DNA from: Xiheicaenibacterium sp046351325
Lineage (GTDB): Bacteria; Myxococcota_A; Polyangia; Polyangiales; Polyangiaceae
Reading direction: 5' to 3'
NCBI GenBank assembly: GCA_046351325.1
Contig: JAXLYR010000005.1
Coordinates: 310,001-374,000 of the forward strand
Length of the DNA: 64,000 nt
Both the position numbers and the translations under genes were made by a program. Below are positions 17,944 to 27,438 of the stretch, piece after piece; the stretch's first letter is position 1, and every line of letters starts with the position of its first letter. Under the pieces are notes generated by a model. The model saw only the letters and a program-made list of their open reading frames with translations. It did not search any database and was not told the DNA's origin.

Positions 17944-20217
17944 ATGGCCGTGCCTCGCACCAACAGGCGAATGTCTGCGCAGTCGAACAGCCGAGCGGCT
18001 GCGATCGTCGACACGAGCCCGCTCACGTTGACGCTCTCGCTCGGCAGCAGCGATGCACTCTACCCCAACTCTCAGGCGACCCGAGCGCGCAATCTCAAGC
18101 TTCAAACGCTGGGGTTTCTCTACACACCAATTCCCGACACCGACAGCGACGTGCCCCTGGGGCCCCGCGCGGCCGCTTTCTTCGGCGAGGTGAACGCGTC
18201 CACTTCGCTCGCCCAGAAGCTCGACCAGCGGGTCGTGGTCATGAACGGCAACACTGAAGAGTACAGGCTCCCCCTGCGCGACGAGCGAGCCAAGATCAGG
18301 ATGCCCGGCGGCTATTGCGTCCTCCCCGCGGACATCAACCATTCACTCTACGGCGACGAGCCAGTGCCCAATCAATCCTGGCGCACGGCCGCCGAGAACG
18401 CGGTCCTTCGGGCGAACCCTTACATGAAGATGCTGCCGATCGTCATTCACGCGCAGCAGTTGAACACGCGCGGACAACCCGTTGGGGCCCCGAACAAGGT
18501 CGTTCGAGTCGAGCTCATACCACCTGATCCGGAGCCCGCCCCGACGGGGAACCGAGCCATTCGAGCCGTCCCGCACCCCAACGCGCACATCTATGCTCAA
18601 ACGCGGACAGTCCCTCAGCTGCGCCTCGTCATCGATGAGCAGACCCATCAGCCACGAGCCGCCGACGACGGCGCGCGATCCCCGGCAACGTACATTCAGC
18701 GCGCGCGCCAGCGATGGGCTGGCCCCGCCGGCGATCCTCAAGCGGGCAATACACATAGAACCTTCAACGGTCGAGTCGGTCTGCCGTGGGCGTACGTCCC
18801 TGCGACGCCCCCCGCACCCGCGCCTGGCCAACCTCCGGCGCCTGAGCCACGCCCATTCTGGGGTGCGCCGCTACCCATGACGCTCGCTCGGACTGGGACG
18901 CGACCCAATACCGTCGAAGTTACGACGGACCAGAACGGCGAGGCCGTCGTCATCTTGATGGTGTCGACCATTGGTGGCGACGCCTACAAGCTGCGGGCGA
19001 CCTGCGATAGACCCCCCAACGCGCAGGGCGGCTACGAACCATTCGAGACTGGCACGATGGTGATTTGGCGGACCCTTCGACTGCGCTACATGCGATGGGA
19101 GTATCCAGGCAGCGCCAGCGCAGAAGAGCGCGCCCGCTGCGGAGGGGAGACGCTCGAGAATTTCTTCACGACCCCAGCAATCGCCGATGAGCTGTCGAAG
19201 GCTTACATCGAAGTCGAACCGGCCTTGTCCGGACCGGAGACCATGAGCGCGACGGAGTGGCGAAACGCGGCAAACTTCGCGAAGGAGCGGCTGCTCGCGA
19301 ACTTGAGCCTCATGGGGCAGGGCCCGCTCGAGGCCCACACGCCGCGTTGGGGCGTGACCCCCACGCCGGGCACGCCACCTGGCTACACCGAGACGAGCGA
19401 GACCCAGAACCTCAAGAATGCCCTTTTGCCCACGAACGACGACAATCCAACGGCGGGCTTCATCCGGTTCGCGCGATTGTCAGTTTGCAAGACCGAGCTC
19501 GGCAGCCGCATCCCGGCCGCGCTCAACGACCAATTCACGACGCGGGCGACGACGCTGCTCAGCTCCAATCCGGGTAGCAATCTGGCGACTCTGATCGCGA
19601 ACCAGCGCGAGGACTGGATCCTGACTGCCTTGCGGAACATTCAAGACGCCATGGGGTTCGGCATGATTGCCTACTTCACAGAGGCAAAGCCGGGGACAGT
19701 CCTCTTGGTGCAGGCTCCAGCGACGTCCTCCTTGCGATCCTTGACGCGCCTTCCCTTGCCGGCTCCAGACGATGGGTCGCCGGCCCCCGCTTTCGTCCCC
19801 GGCGCCGATGATCTGCCTGCCGCGAATATCTTTGGCCACTCCGGAACGGCCACTCCCTCGCGGGGGGCCATCGTGGCTTATGCCAATGGCGAGTACTATC
19901 CGCGGAACGCGACGCACCCCAATCTCCCGAAGATTGCTCAGACCCCGACCATGAACGCGCTCCATGAGCTCGGCCACGTCCTCTACTTGAGACATCAATA
20001 CACGGACGATCGGGAGGCCCAAAGCAACCATCCGCACTTGGACGAACACGACAATCACGACCTCTGCATCATGGGTTACACGATACCGGACCAAAACGCG
20101 GCCACCATCGACTTCTGTGGCCGGTGTCTCCTCCACCTCCGTGGATGGAACACAGGACCCCTACCGGTCAATGGCACGCGTCTGCCTCGTACAGAACGGT
20201 TCGACCAGCAGCTCTAG
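17944..20217 (+). CDS. Putative T6SS cargo: metzincin-like zinc metallopeptidase
   Basis: This 757-residue protein starts six bases after vgrG2. Near its end it carries H674-E-L-G-H678-V-L-Y-L-R-H684, the spacing of the metzincin zinc site HExxHxxGxxH except that the Gly is Tyr, and a Met-turn-like CIMGYT (Met710) about 26 residues later. The first ~600 residues hold a beta-rich region (about 90-350, with a Pro-rich linker at about 285-315) and a helical region, with no family I recognise. There is no signal peptide, consistent with delivery on the spike. The target could be a peptide or protein in the prey cell; I cannot tell from sequence. Cys residues near the site (about 708 and 721-724) could bind a second metal. 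Confidence 0.75.
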   Translation: MAVPRTNRRMSAQSNSRAAAIVDTSPLTLTLSLGSSDALYPNSQATRARNLKLQTLGFLYTPIPDTDSDVPLGPRAAAFFGEVNASTSLAQKLDQRVVVMNGNTEEYRLPLRDERAKIRMPGGYCVLPADINHSLYGDEPVPNQSWRTAAENAVLRANPYMKMLPIVIHAQQLNTRGQPVGAPNKVVRVELIPPDPEPAPTGNRAIRAVPHPNAHIYAQTRTVPQLRLVIDEQTHQPRAADDGARSPATYIQRARQRWAGPAGDPQAGNTHRTFNGRVGLPWAYVPATPPAPAPGQPPAPEPRPFWGAPLPMTLARTGTRPNTVEVTTDQNGEAVVILMVSTIGGDAYKLRATCDRPPNAQGGYEPFETGTMVIWRTLRLRYMRWEYPGSASAEERARCGGETLENFFTTPAIADELSKAYIEVEPALSGPETMSATEWRNAANFAKERLLANLSLMGQGPLEAHTPRWGVTPTPGTPPGYTETSETQNLKNALLPTNDDNPTAGFIRFARLSVCKTELGSRIPAALNDQFTTRATTLLSSNPGSNLATLIANQREDWILTALRNIQDAMGFGMIAYFTEAKPGTVLLVQAPATSSLRSLTRLPLPAPDDGSPAPAFVPGADDLPAANIFGHSGTATPSRGAIVAYANGEYYPRNATHPNLPKIAQTPTMNALHELGHVLYLRHQYTDDREAQSNHPHLDEHDNHDLCIMGYTIPDQNAATIDFCGRCLLHLRGWNTGPLPVNGTRLPRTERFDQQL

Positions 20218-20252
20218 CGGCCCCCGCGCAACCGAACCGCTATCCTCACACC

Positions 20253-20855
20253 ATGCGCCGTGTCGCTGCTGCCTTGATCCTCGTCGCGCTCGCCTACGCA
20301 CCGCGACCGGCCGCCGCTGACGAGGACGACAGCCGCCGATTCTCTCCATCGGACTTCGACTTCTGGGAACCTCAGCGCTTCAGAATCGAGGTGAGCTCGG
20401 GCGCCGGGGTCGCTTACTCCGAGGGGTTGGACGCGGGCGGCTATGCGCGCCTCTCCTTGGAGGCCTCGACCATCGCCTCCGGCGACCGGCGCTCTCCGCG
20501 GCTCGCGTTCTCGATGCGCTTGGGGTTCGACGCCTGGGGGACCGCTGACGCGCGCGGGTTCGGGCTCCCGATGACGGCTTACATCGGTGTTCGCTATGGA
20601 GACGAGCGCCCCCACAATGTCCTTGTCGGGCTCCGCCTCGGTCTCGGGTGGAGCCTATTCACGGCAGACAAGGTCGCGCAGGTCTGGGGCGGTGGGGTCT
20701 TTGCCCCACAGGCTGGCGGAGACCTCACGCTCGACGTCGGCCCTGTGCGGTTCGGGTTCGAGTCTCACGTCCAATACCGTTGGGAGTGGAGCATCGACGA
20801 TCGCGTCCAGATTCAGGTCGGCACCACGCTCGGTGTGCCGCTTCAAACCAAGTGA
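20253..20855 (+). CDS. Small exported protein, beta-barrel-like; possible immunity protein
   Basis: The 200-residue product starts at an ATG 36 bp after the metzincin gene and opens with a clear Sec signal peptide (RRVAAALILVALAYAPRPAAA). The mature part has alternating hydrophobic and small residues with aromatic girdles (RIEVSSGAGVAYSEGL, GLRLGLGWSLF, VRFGFESHVQYRWEW), typical of outer-membrane beta strands. T6SS effectors that act in the periplasm usually have an exported partner encoded next door, so this is the natural immunity candidate for the metzincin-like cargo. That role is inference from position. I do not recognise the family. Confidence 0.72.
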   Translation: MRRVAAALILVALAYAPRPAAADEDDSRRFSPSDFDFWEPQRFRIEVSSGAGVAYSEGLDAGGYARLSLEASTIASGDRRSPRLAFSMRLGFDAWGTADARGFGLPMTAYIGVRYGDERPHNVLVGLRLGLGWSLFTADKVAQVWGGGVFAPQAGGDLTLDVGPVRFGFESHVQYRWEWSIDDRVQIQVGTTLGVPLQTK

Positions 20856-20902
20856 GACGCAGGTTCACCGCCGAGTGGCCGACGCGATCGATTACAGCAA
20901 TG

Positions 20903-22267
20903 TCAGTTGGTCGGCGCGACCACGAAGTGGAAGGGCAGGCTCGAGCCACCCGCCGAGAGGACGCGCGTCCCGATCGCGAAGCCAGTCGCGTAGTGCCCGA
21001 GCGACACGACGTCGTTGTCGGTGCTCACCGCGGGCAACGCGACGAGGCCGCCGCCCGCGTCGAGGCCCGCGGTGCCCACGATGGTGCCCTGCCACGCGCC
21101 GCCGCGCGGGTTCAACGCGAGCGCGAGCGGCAGCGTCGAGACCTCGAGGCGCACGTCGTAGATCGAGCCGTAGTTGCCCTTGTTGGTGACCGCGGCGTTC
21201 GCGTCGACGAAGGACGTGCCCGCGAGATCGGGGTCGCCCGCGTCGTTCGCGCCGAAGCGCAGCCGTGTGAGGGCGTCGCTGTGCCGCGCGAGGAACACGC
21301 GATCGGGCTTTTGGAACGTGCCGCGCACGTGCACGCCGGTGTTCGGCAAGAGCGAGAGCCCCGCGGTCACCTGCGCGGCGTCGGCCGCACCCGGCACGCT
21401 GACGACGCTGAGCTTCATCACGCCGATGACCTGCACCTCGAGGATCGCGTGGATGAGCTCGTCGTTCTGCGCGACGAGCGCGTCGAGCTCGGGGTCGACG
21501 ACGACGCGCTCGCCGGCGGCGACCGTGATCGACTGCTTCGGCGTCTGCGGCCCGAGGAAGCTCTGCGCGACCGCAGCGCCGACGTCGAGGTAGCTCGCGC
21601 TCGGGGTCGCGTAAGCGAGCTTCTCGACGCGCACCGAACCGGGTGAAGCATCCTGGTTGAGCGCGACGAGCGTGAAGCGCCGGGGCGGGGCCGCGTCGTT
21701 CACGTGGTAGAGGTAAATGCGGTATCGGCCGGTGGTGACCTGCGCCGCGTAGAGCACGCCGTCCACCGCCGTGCGCTCCGGCTCGTCGGAGAAAATCAGC
21801 GTCGGCGCGTTGTCGACCGTGCACGTGCGCATCGGCAGACACGCGGCGCCGTCGATCTCGTTGCCGACGGTGACGACGTCGCCGCGCGTGGCCGACGTGA
21901 GCTTCGACGCGAGGCTCGCCGATGGTGAAGGCCCTTGACCAGTGCACGTCGTATCGAGCGCGAGCTGGGTCGTACCGGGCGGGCAATCCGGCGGCGGATC
22001 GAGCGGAGCGCTGCCCCCCGCGCCGCCCGTCGCTTCACCACCGGCACCACCTGCGGGCGGCGCGCCACCGTTCGGTGCTCCACCGCTCGGGGCGCCACCC
22101 ATGGCCACGCCGCCGGCGCCACCCACCGTCGCGGCTCCGCCCTGCGCGCCAGCCCCGCCCGTGCTCCCGCCTGCGCCGCCGGTCGACGGAGTGTCGTCTC
22201 CGCACGCGACGAGCGACGTCGCCAACACACCGAGCGCGAACAACGAAGGGCGAAGGCAAGGCACCAT
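20903..22267 (-). CDS. Lipoprotein with DUF4397-like repeats
   Basis: The 454-residue product begins with a lipoprotein signal (FALGVLATSLVACGDD) and a ~65-residue Gly/Ala/Ser linker built of GGAGG/GGAP blocks, then two related domains. The phrases RYRIYLYHVNDAAP, GSVRVEKLAYATPSASYLDV and VHVRGTFQKPDRVFLARH...RLRFGANDAG resemble DUF4397-like beta domains found in bacterial surface proteins. It is likely anchored in the outer membrane. It is convergent with the small exported protein gene (47-bp gap), and the Spy-like gene lies upstream on the same strand. Function unknown. Confidence 0.82.
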   Translation of the reverse strand: MVPCLRPSLFALGVLATSLVACGDDTPSTGGAGGSTGGAGAQGGAATVGGAGGVAMGGAPSGGAPNGGAPPAGGAGGEATGGAGGSAPLDPPPDCPPGTTQLALDTTCTGQGPSPSASLASKLTSATRGDVVTVGNEIDGAACLPMRTCTVDNAPTLIFSDEPERTAVDGVLYAAQVTTGRYRIYLYHVNDAAPPRRFTLVALNQDASPGSVRVEKLAYATPSASYLDVGAAVAQSFLGPQTPKQSITVAAGERVVVDPELDALVAQNDELIHAILEVQVIGVMKLSVVSVPGAADAAQVTAGLSLLPNTGVHVRGTFQKPDRVFLARHSDALTRLRFGANDAGDPDLAGTSFVDANAAVTNKGNYGSIYDVRLEVSTLPLALALNPRGGAWQGTIVGTAGLDAGGGLVALPAVSTDNDVVSLGHYATGFAIGTRVLSAGGSSLPFHFVVAPTN

Positions 22268-22336
22268 GATCGATCGGTACCTCGCCTCGCCCTGTCTGTC
22301 ACCGCTCGACGCGGGGCTCTCTATCGGGGCGCGAGC

Positions 22337-22888
22337 TCAGATGGAGAGCGCGCCGGTGCGGAGCAGATACGCGAGCTTCTTTCGTTGCTCGTCGTCGAGC
22401 GCCGCGTGCATCGCGCCGAGCGCCTTCACCACGGCGTCGCGCAGCCGCTCTGCGCTGCGGACGCGCGCCTCACCGGCCTCCTTTGCTTTAGCCTCGTCAA
22501 AGGAACCCGCGCCGACAGAGTCGGCGAACGCCGCGATCGTTCGTCGCTGATCGACCGCCGCCTGAGCGCGCTCGGTCTTCAGCGCGTCGAGGATCTCGGC
22601 GAGCTTCGCGACCTGCTCCTCCTCGAGCTCGAGCTTCCACGCGAGGAAGCGGAGCGGGCGTCGCACGCCGAAGCCGCCGCCGTCCTCACCGTCGCCGCCG
22701 CCGAAGCCACCGAACGGCGGGCCGAACGGAGGTCCACCGGGAGGGCCGTGACGACCGCCGCGCCACGGTCCACCGCCACCGCAGTGATGACCGCCCTCGC
22801 CGTGATGACCGCCCTCGCCGGCGTGCTCACCACAGTCCGCGCCACACGAGCCGCCGCGCTTCCACCAGCCGAAAAAACCAGGATGCAT
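22337..22888 (-). CDS. Spy/CpxP-like protein with His/Gly-rich N-terminus
   Basis: I chose the ATG at 22888, preceded by GGAGG at good spacing, which gives 183 residues. The N-terminus (HPGFFGWWKRGGSCGADC) is followed by a Gly/His/Pro-rich segment with GHHGEGGHH and a CGGGG, likely to bind metal. The C-terminal ~100 residues form the four-helix pattern of Spy/CpxP/CnrX-like periplasmic stress sensors (LELEEEQVAKLAEILDALKTERAQ... LDDEQRKKLAYLL). No signal peptide is visible, which is odd for a Spy-like protein; it may be cytoplasmic or anchored by its WW-containing N-terminus. A promoter-like pair lies upstream at 22999-23027. Confidence 0.75.
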   Translation of the reverse strand: MHPGFFGWWKRGGSCGADCGEHAGEGGHHGEGGHHCGGGGPWRGGRHGPPGGPPFGPPFGGFGGGDGEDGGGFGVRRPLRFLAWKLELEEEQVAKLAEILDALKTERAQAAVDQRRTIAAFADSVGAGSFDEAKAKEAGEARVRSAERLRDAVVKALGAMHAALDDEQRKKLAYLLRTGALSI

Positions 22889-22998
22889 GATGATGTCCTC
22901 CTCGCCGGGGCAATCGCTCCCGGCGGGCACTCGCTCGACGTCGCGCTCTCACGCGGCGCCGGCCAAAGAGCGGGCGACATTGCCTCGCTCGAGGGCTG

Positions 22999-23027
22999 AG
23001 TGTTTGCCCGAGCGCGCGATCTGTCAA
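22999..23027 (-). promoter_or_regulatory. Promoter-like -35/-10 pair for the Spy-like gene
   Basis: On the minus strand a perfect TTGACA (23027-23022) is followed after 17 bp by AACACT (23004-22999), which matches TATAAT at three of six positions. It lies about 110 bp ahead of the start at 22888 and 46 bp after the stop of the kinase gene, so the Spy-like gene is probably transcribed on its own. Confidence 0.35.
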
Positions 23028-23073
23028 CGCGCCGGCAGGCGGTTCACAGATCTTCGCAATGCGCTCGCGGACC

Positions 23074-24366
<1,293 letters not shown>

Positions 24367-24466
24367 GCCTGGTGCAACGTTGCCCCAACGTCGCGGTGAC
24401 CGACTGGGCCGCGGTGGCGAAACACGCGACCTTCCGCTCGGCTATTTGCTCTGCTCTCCTTCGCGC

Positions 24467-26347
24467 ATGAGCGACGACAAAGACCTGGTCGAGGCCCCGA
24501 AGGAGAGCACCCCCGAAGAGCCGGCCGCTTCGGAGAGCGCACCTCCCGAGACGACCGAAGAAGCTGCTCCCGCGACCGCCGAAGCCGACGCCGCTCCCAC
24601 CGCAGAGCCCTCCGCAGAGCCCTCCGCGGAGACCTCCGAAGCGAAGAGCGAGCCCGAGAGCGAGGCCGCGCCGAGCGCGCCCGCGAGCTCCGAAGACGAG
24701 CCCGATCTGCTCGCGGACTCACCGGACGATCTCGGCGGCGACGAGCCGCTGCCGGCCGCAAATTACGCCCCCGCCGCACCCGTCGTGACGCGGCTCCAAC
24801 CCGCGCGCGTCGACGCTCGCGGCGGCACGCAGGTCACGCTCTACGGCGCCGGCTTCGTCGCCGGATGTCGCGTGCTCGTCGGTGAAGAGGAGCTCATCAG
24901 CGAGCTCGTCGACGCCTTCACGCTGCGCTTCGTCGCGCCCTCGGGCAACGGCAACGCCCACGTCTTCGTCGAGGCCCCGAGCGGCAAGCGCAACCCCGAG
25001 CCGGGCCAGCTCGAATTCGTTGAAGGTCCAACGATTCACCGGATCACCCCGGAGGAGGGCCCGACCGAGGGCGGCATCGAGATCGTCGTCGAGGGCCGCG
25101 CCTTCCGAGCGAACTGCACGCTGAGCCTCTTCGGTGTGTCGGCGCCCGACGTCGTCTACGAGTCCGAGGAGCGCATCCGGTTCACGCTCCCCGCGGCCGG
25201 TGACGGCCCGCTCGAGGGCGCGGTCGTCGTGACGAACCTCGACGGCCTCATGGGCCGCGCCGAGAACCTCTTCCGCTACAAGCCGCTCCACCCGCGCGTC
25301 GATCTGATCGAGCCGAACCACGGCTGGGTGAACGGCGGTAAGTTGATCGCTGTTAAAGGCAACGACTTTCACCCGCGCGCCCGCGTCGAGCTTGGCGGCG
25401 TGCCCGCGCCGACGACGTTCCGCAGCCCGAACCAGCTCGACGTCGAGGTCCCAGCGACGAGCCGCGAGCCCGGCACCGTCGACGTCGTCTTGCTGAACCC
25501 CGACGGTCGCCGCGTCGTCGTCGAGGCCGGCTTCCGCTACGAGCCCATCCCCGCGCCCCCGAAGATCATCGACGTCATCCCGCGCTCGGGGCTCACCACC
25601 GGCGGCGCGCAGGTTCGCATCACCGGCGACAACTTCACCGACGACGTCCGCGTGTTCTTCGGTGAGCTCACCGCCATCCGCAAGGTCGTGAGCCCGAAGC
25701 TCATCGACGTCACGCTCCCCGCTCGACAAGGTCCAGGCCCTGTCGCCATCGAGGTCGCGCTCGGCGACGTCCGCATCCGCGTCGACGACGCCTTCACCTA
25801 TACGTCGCCGAACGCACCCAAGGTCACGAGCGTCGAGCCTCGCTTCGGACCCACGGCCGGCGGGACCAAGGTCGTCCTCGAGGGCGAGGGCTTCCCGAAG
25901 AACGCGTCGGTTCGCTTCGGCGGTGAGGCCGCGCGCACCGTGCTCGTCAAAGGCCCGACGCGCATCGAGGTCACGACGCCGCCGACGCGCACCGCGGGCA
26001 CTGTCGACGTCGAGGTCTCGAGCATCGAGACCGGCCCCGGCGTCGCGGTGAAGGGCTTCCGCTACGAGGCCACGGCCGCGCCGATCATCACCCTCGTCTC
26101 CCCGGCGAAGGGCACGACCGACGGCAACACCGAGCTCAGCATCGAGGGCAAGAACTTCATCGACGGCGTCGTCGTCCTCGTGAACGGCAAGCCCGCGAAG
26201 ACCCGCAAGATCAGTGGCAGCGTGCTCGAGGCCTTCACCCCGCCCGGCGACGACGGCAAACTCGTCGACGTCGTGGTGAAGAACCCGGACGGCCAACAGG
26301 CCATTCAGCGCCGAGCCTTCCAATACGACGCGCGCTATCGTTCATGA
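24467..26347 (+). CDS. Six-TIG/IPT-repeat protein
   Basis: The start at 24467 (MSDDKDLVEAPKE) gives 626 residues. Residues 1-105 are an acidic Glu/Ala/Pro/Ser linker without a signal peptide. Six consecutive TIG/IPT immunoglobulin-like domains follow, each opening with a phrase such as P-x-(V/I)-x-x-(I/L)-x-P-x-x-G-x-(T/V)-x-G-G (VVTRLQPARVDARGG, IHRITPEEGPTEGG, VDLIEPNHGWVNGG, IIDVIPRSGLTTGG, VTSVEPRFGPTAGG, ITLVSPAKGTTDGN). TIG domains normally occur in surface or DNA-binding proteins. The lack of a recognisable export signal is notable: it may be cytoplasmic, like the similar proteins common in myxobacteria, or use another route. It is divergent from the kinase gene, convergent with the LysR gene. 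Confidence 0.9.
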   Translation: MSDDKDLVEAPKESTPEEPAASESAPPETTEEAAPATAEADAAPTAEPSAEPSAETSEAKSEPESEAAPSAPASSEDEPDLLADSPDDLGGDEPLPAANYAPAAPVVTRLQPARVDARGGTQVTLYGAGFVAGCRVLVGEEELISELVDAFTLRFVAPSGNGNAHVFVEAPSGKRNPEPGQLEFVEGPTIHRITPEEGPTEGGIEIVVEGRAFRANCTLSLFGVSAPDVVYESEERIRFTLPAAGDGPLEGAVVVTNLDGLMGRAENLFRYKPLHPRVDLIEPNHGWVNGGKLIAVKGNDFHPRARVELGGVPAPTTFRSPNQLDVEVPATSREPGTVDVVLLNPDGRRVVVEAGFRYEPIPAPPKIIDVIPRSGLTTGGAQVRITGDNFTDDVRVFFGELTAIRKVVSPKLIDVTLPARQGPGPVAIEVALGDVRIRVDDAFTYTSPNAPKVTSVEPRFGPTAGGTKVVLEGEGFPKNASVRFGGEAARTVLVKGPTRIEVTTPPTRTAGTVDVEVSSIETGPGVAVKGFRYEATAAPIITLVSPAKGTTDGNTELSIEGKNFIDGVVVLVNGKPAKTRKISGSVLEAFTPPGDDGKLVDVVVKNPDGQQAIQRRAFQYDARYRS

Positions 26348-26455
26348 CAGTCTTGTAATTGAATGCACCCTCCGGCGCGCTGACCACCGTCGACAGTGCG
26401 CCACCGCGCCCCCGCGTATCGCGTCTTCGTCGCGACTCATTCAGTTACTGGATTG

Positions 26456-27367
26456 TCACTCGCGGACCCTGCGCCGCCGGCTTCGCTTCCACGCCAATCC
26501 GACACTCCGCGTGACCGCGAGGAAGCTCGCGAGCGCTGGGCTCTTGTCGCCCTCGCGCCACGTGACGACGAGCTCCGTCTTCGGTCCCTCGACGAGCGGG
26601 CGCGTGACGAGCCCCGGTGGCGGGACGTCCTTCACCGACTCGGGCACGAGGGCCACGCCGAAGCCGGCCGCGACCATGCTGAGCAGGTCGAAGTGAGGGG
26701 CCTCGTGCGCGAGCTTCGGAGAGAAGCCCGCGCCCGTGCAGAGCGCGATCAGCTGGTCGAAGAACGCCGGCCCTCGCTCGCGTGGGATCGTGATGAAGGG
26801 CTCGCCAGCGAGCGACGCGAGCGAGACGCGTCGCTTCTTCGCGAGCGGATGGTCGTGCGGCAAGGCGACGACGATGGCCTCGCTGCGCACGGACTCCGCC
26901 ATGACGCCGGGCTCGACGATCGGCGGCCGCGTGAAGCCGGCGTCGATCCGACGCTCGCGCAGCGCCTCGATCTGCAGCTGCGGTCCGAGCTCGCGCATCA
27001 CGATCTCCACGTCGGGCGCGCGCTCGCGGAACGCTCGCAGGAGCTCCGCGATCCCGGTGTACGCCATCGACGAGAGGTAACCGACCGCGACGCGCCCAGT
27101 CTCTCCCTTGCTCGCACGACGCGCGGCCTTCACGGCTTCGTCCGCGCCCTCGAGGACGGCGCGCGCGCGCTGGAGAAAGACGAGCCCCGCTGCCGTCAGC
27201 TCGATGCGACGACCGCTGCGATCCACGAGCTCGACACCCACGTCTCGCTCGAGCGCCTGGATCTGCCTGGTGAGCGGCGGCTGCGCGATCCGCAGCCGCG
27301 CTGCCGCTCGACCGAAGTGCCGCTCCTCGGCCAAGACTTCGAAGGATCGCAGGTGACGGAGCTCCAT
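26456..27367 (-). CDS. LysR-family transcriptional regulator of the adjacent RND pump
   Basis: The 303-residue protein has the canonical N-terminal LysR winged helix (MELRHLRSFEVLAEERHFGRAAARL...QPPLTRQIQALE, residues 1-60) and a type-2 periplasmic-binding-like effector domain (about 90-295). It is divergent from the RND permease gene, and LysR regulators usually control the divergent neighbour. A perfect inverted repeat with the LysR T-N11-A layout overlaps its own start codon, pointing to autoregulation and shared control of the efflux genes. The inducing compound is unknown. Confidence 0.93.
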   Translation of the reverse strand: MELRHLRSFEVLAEERHFGRAAARLRIAQPPLTRQIQALERDVGVELVDRSGRRIELTAAGLVFLQRARAVLEGADEAVKAARRASKGETGRVAVGYLSSMAYTGIAELLRAFRERAPDVEIVMRELGPQLQIEALRERRIDAGFTRPPIVEPGVMAESVRSEAIVVALPHDHPLAKKRRVSLASLAGEPFITIPRERGPAFFDQLIALCTGAGFSPKLAHEAPHFDLLSMVAAGFGVALVPESVKDVPPPGLVTRPLVEGPKTELVVTWREGDKSPALASFLAVTRSVGLAWKRSRRRRVRE

Positions 27368-27380
27368 ACCGAATAGGTAT
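27366..27380. promoter_or_regulatory. LysR-type T-N11-A inverted repeat
   Basis: ATACC-GAATA-GGTAT is a perfect interrupted palindrome whose T and A are 11 bases apart, the classical LysR box. It overlaps the lysR start codon and lies in the 71-bp gap to the permease. A second pair, ATACG at 27382-27386 and CGTAT at 27407-27411, could be the activation half of the site. Confidence 0.55.
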
Positions 27381-27438
27381 CATACGCCCCCAAACATCAT
27401 ATTGGACGTATCGTCACCTCGGGGTCTTGCTTGGGCCG

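Noticed and set aside
24719..26323. 534-codon minus-strand frame opposite the TIG protein
   Set aside because: Repetitive Asp/Val/Leu/Ala strings mirror the TIG repeats on the plus strand.
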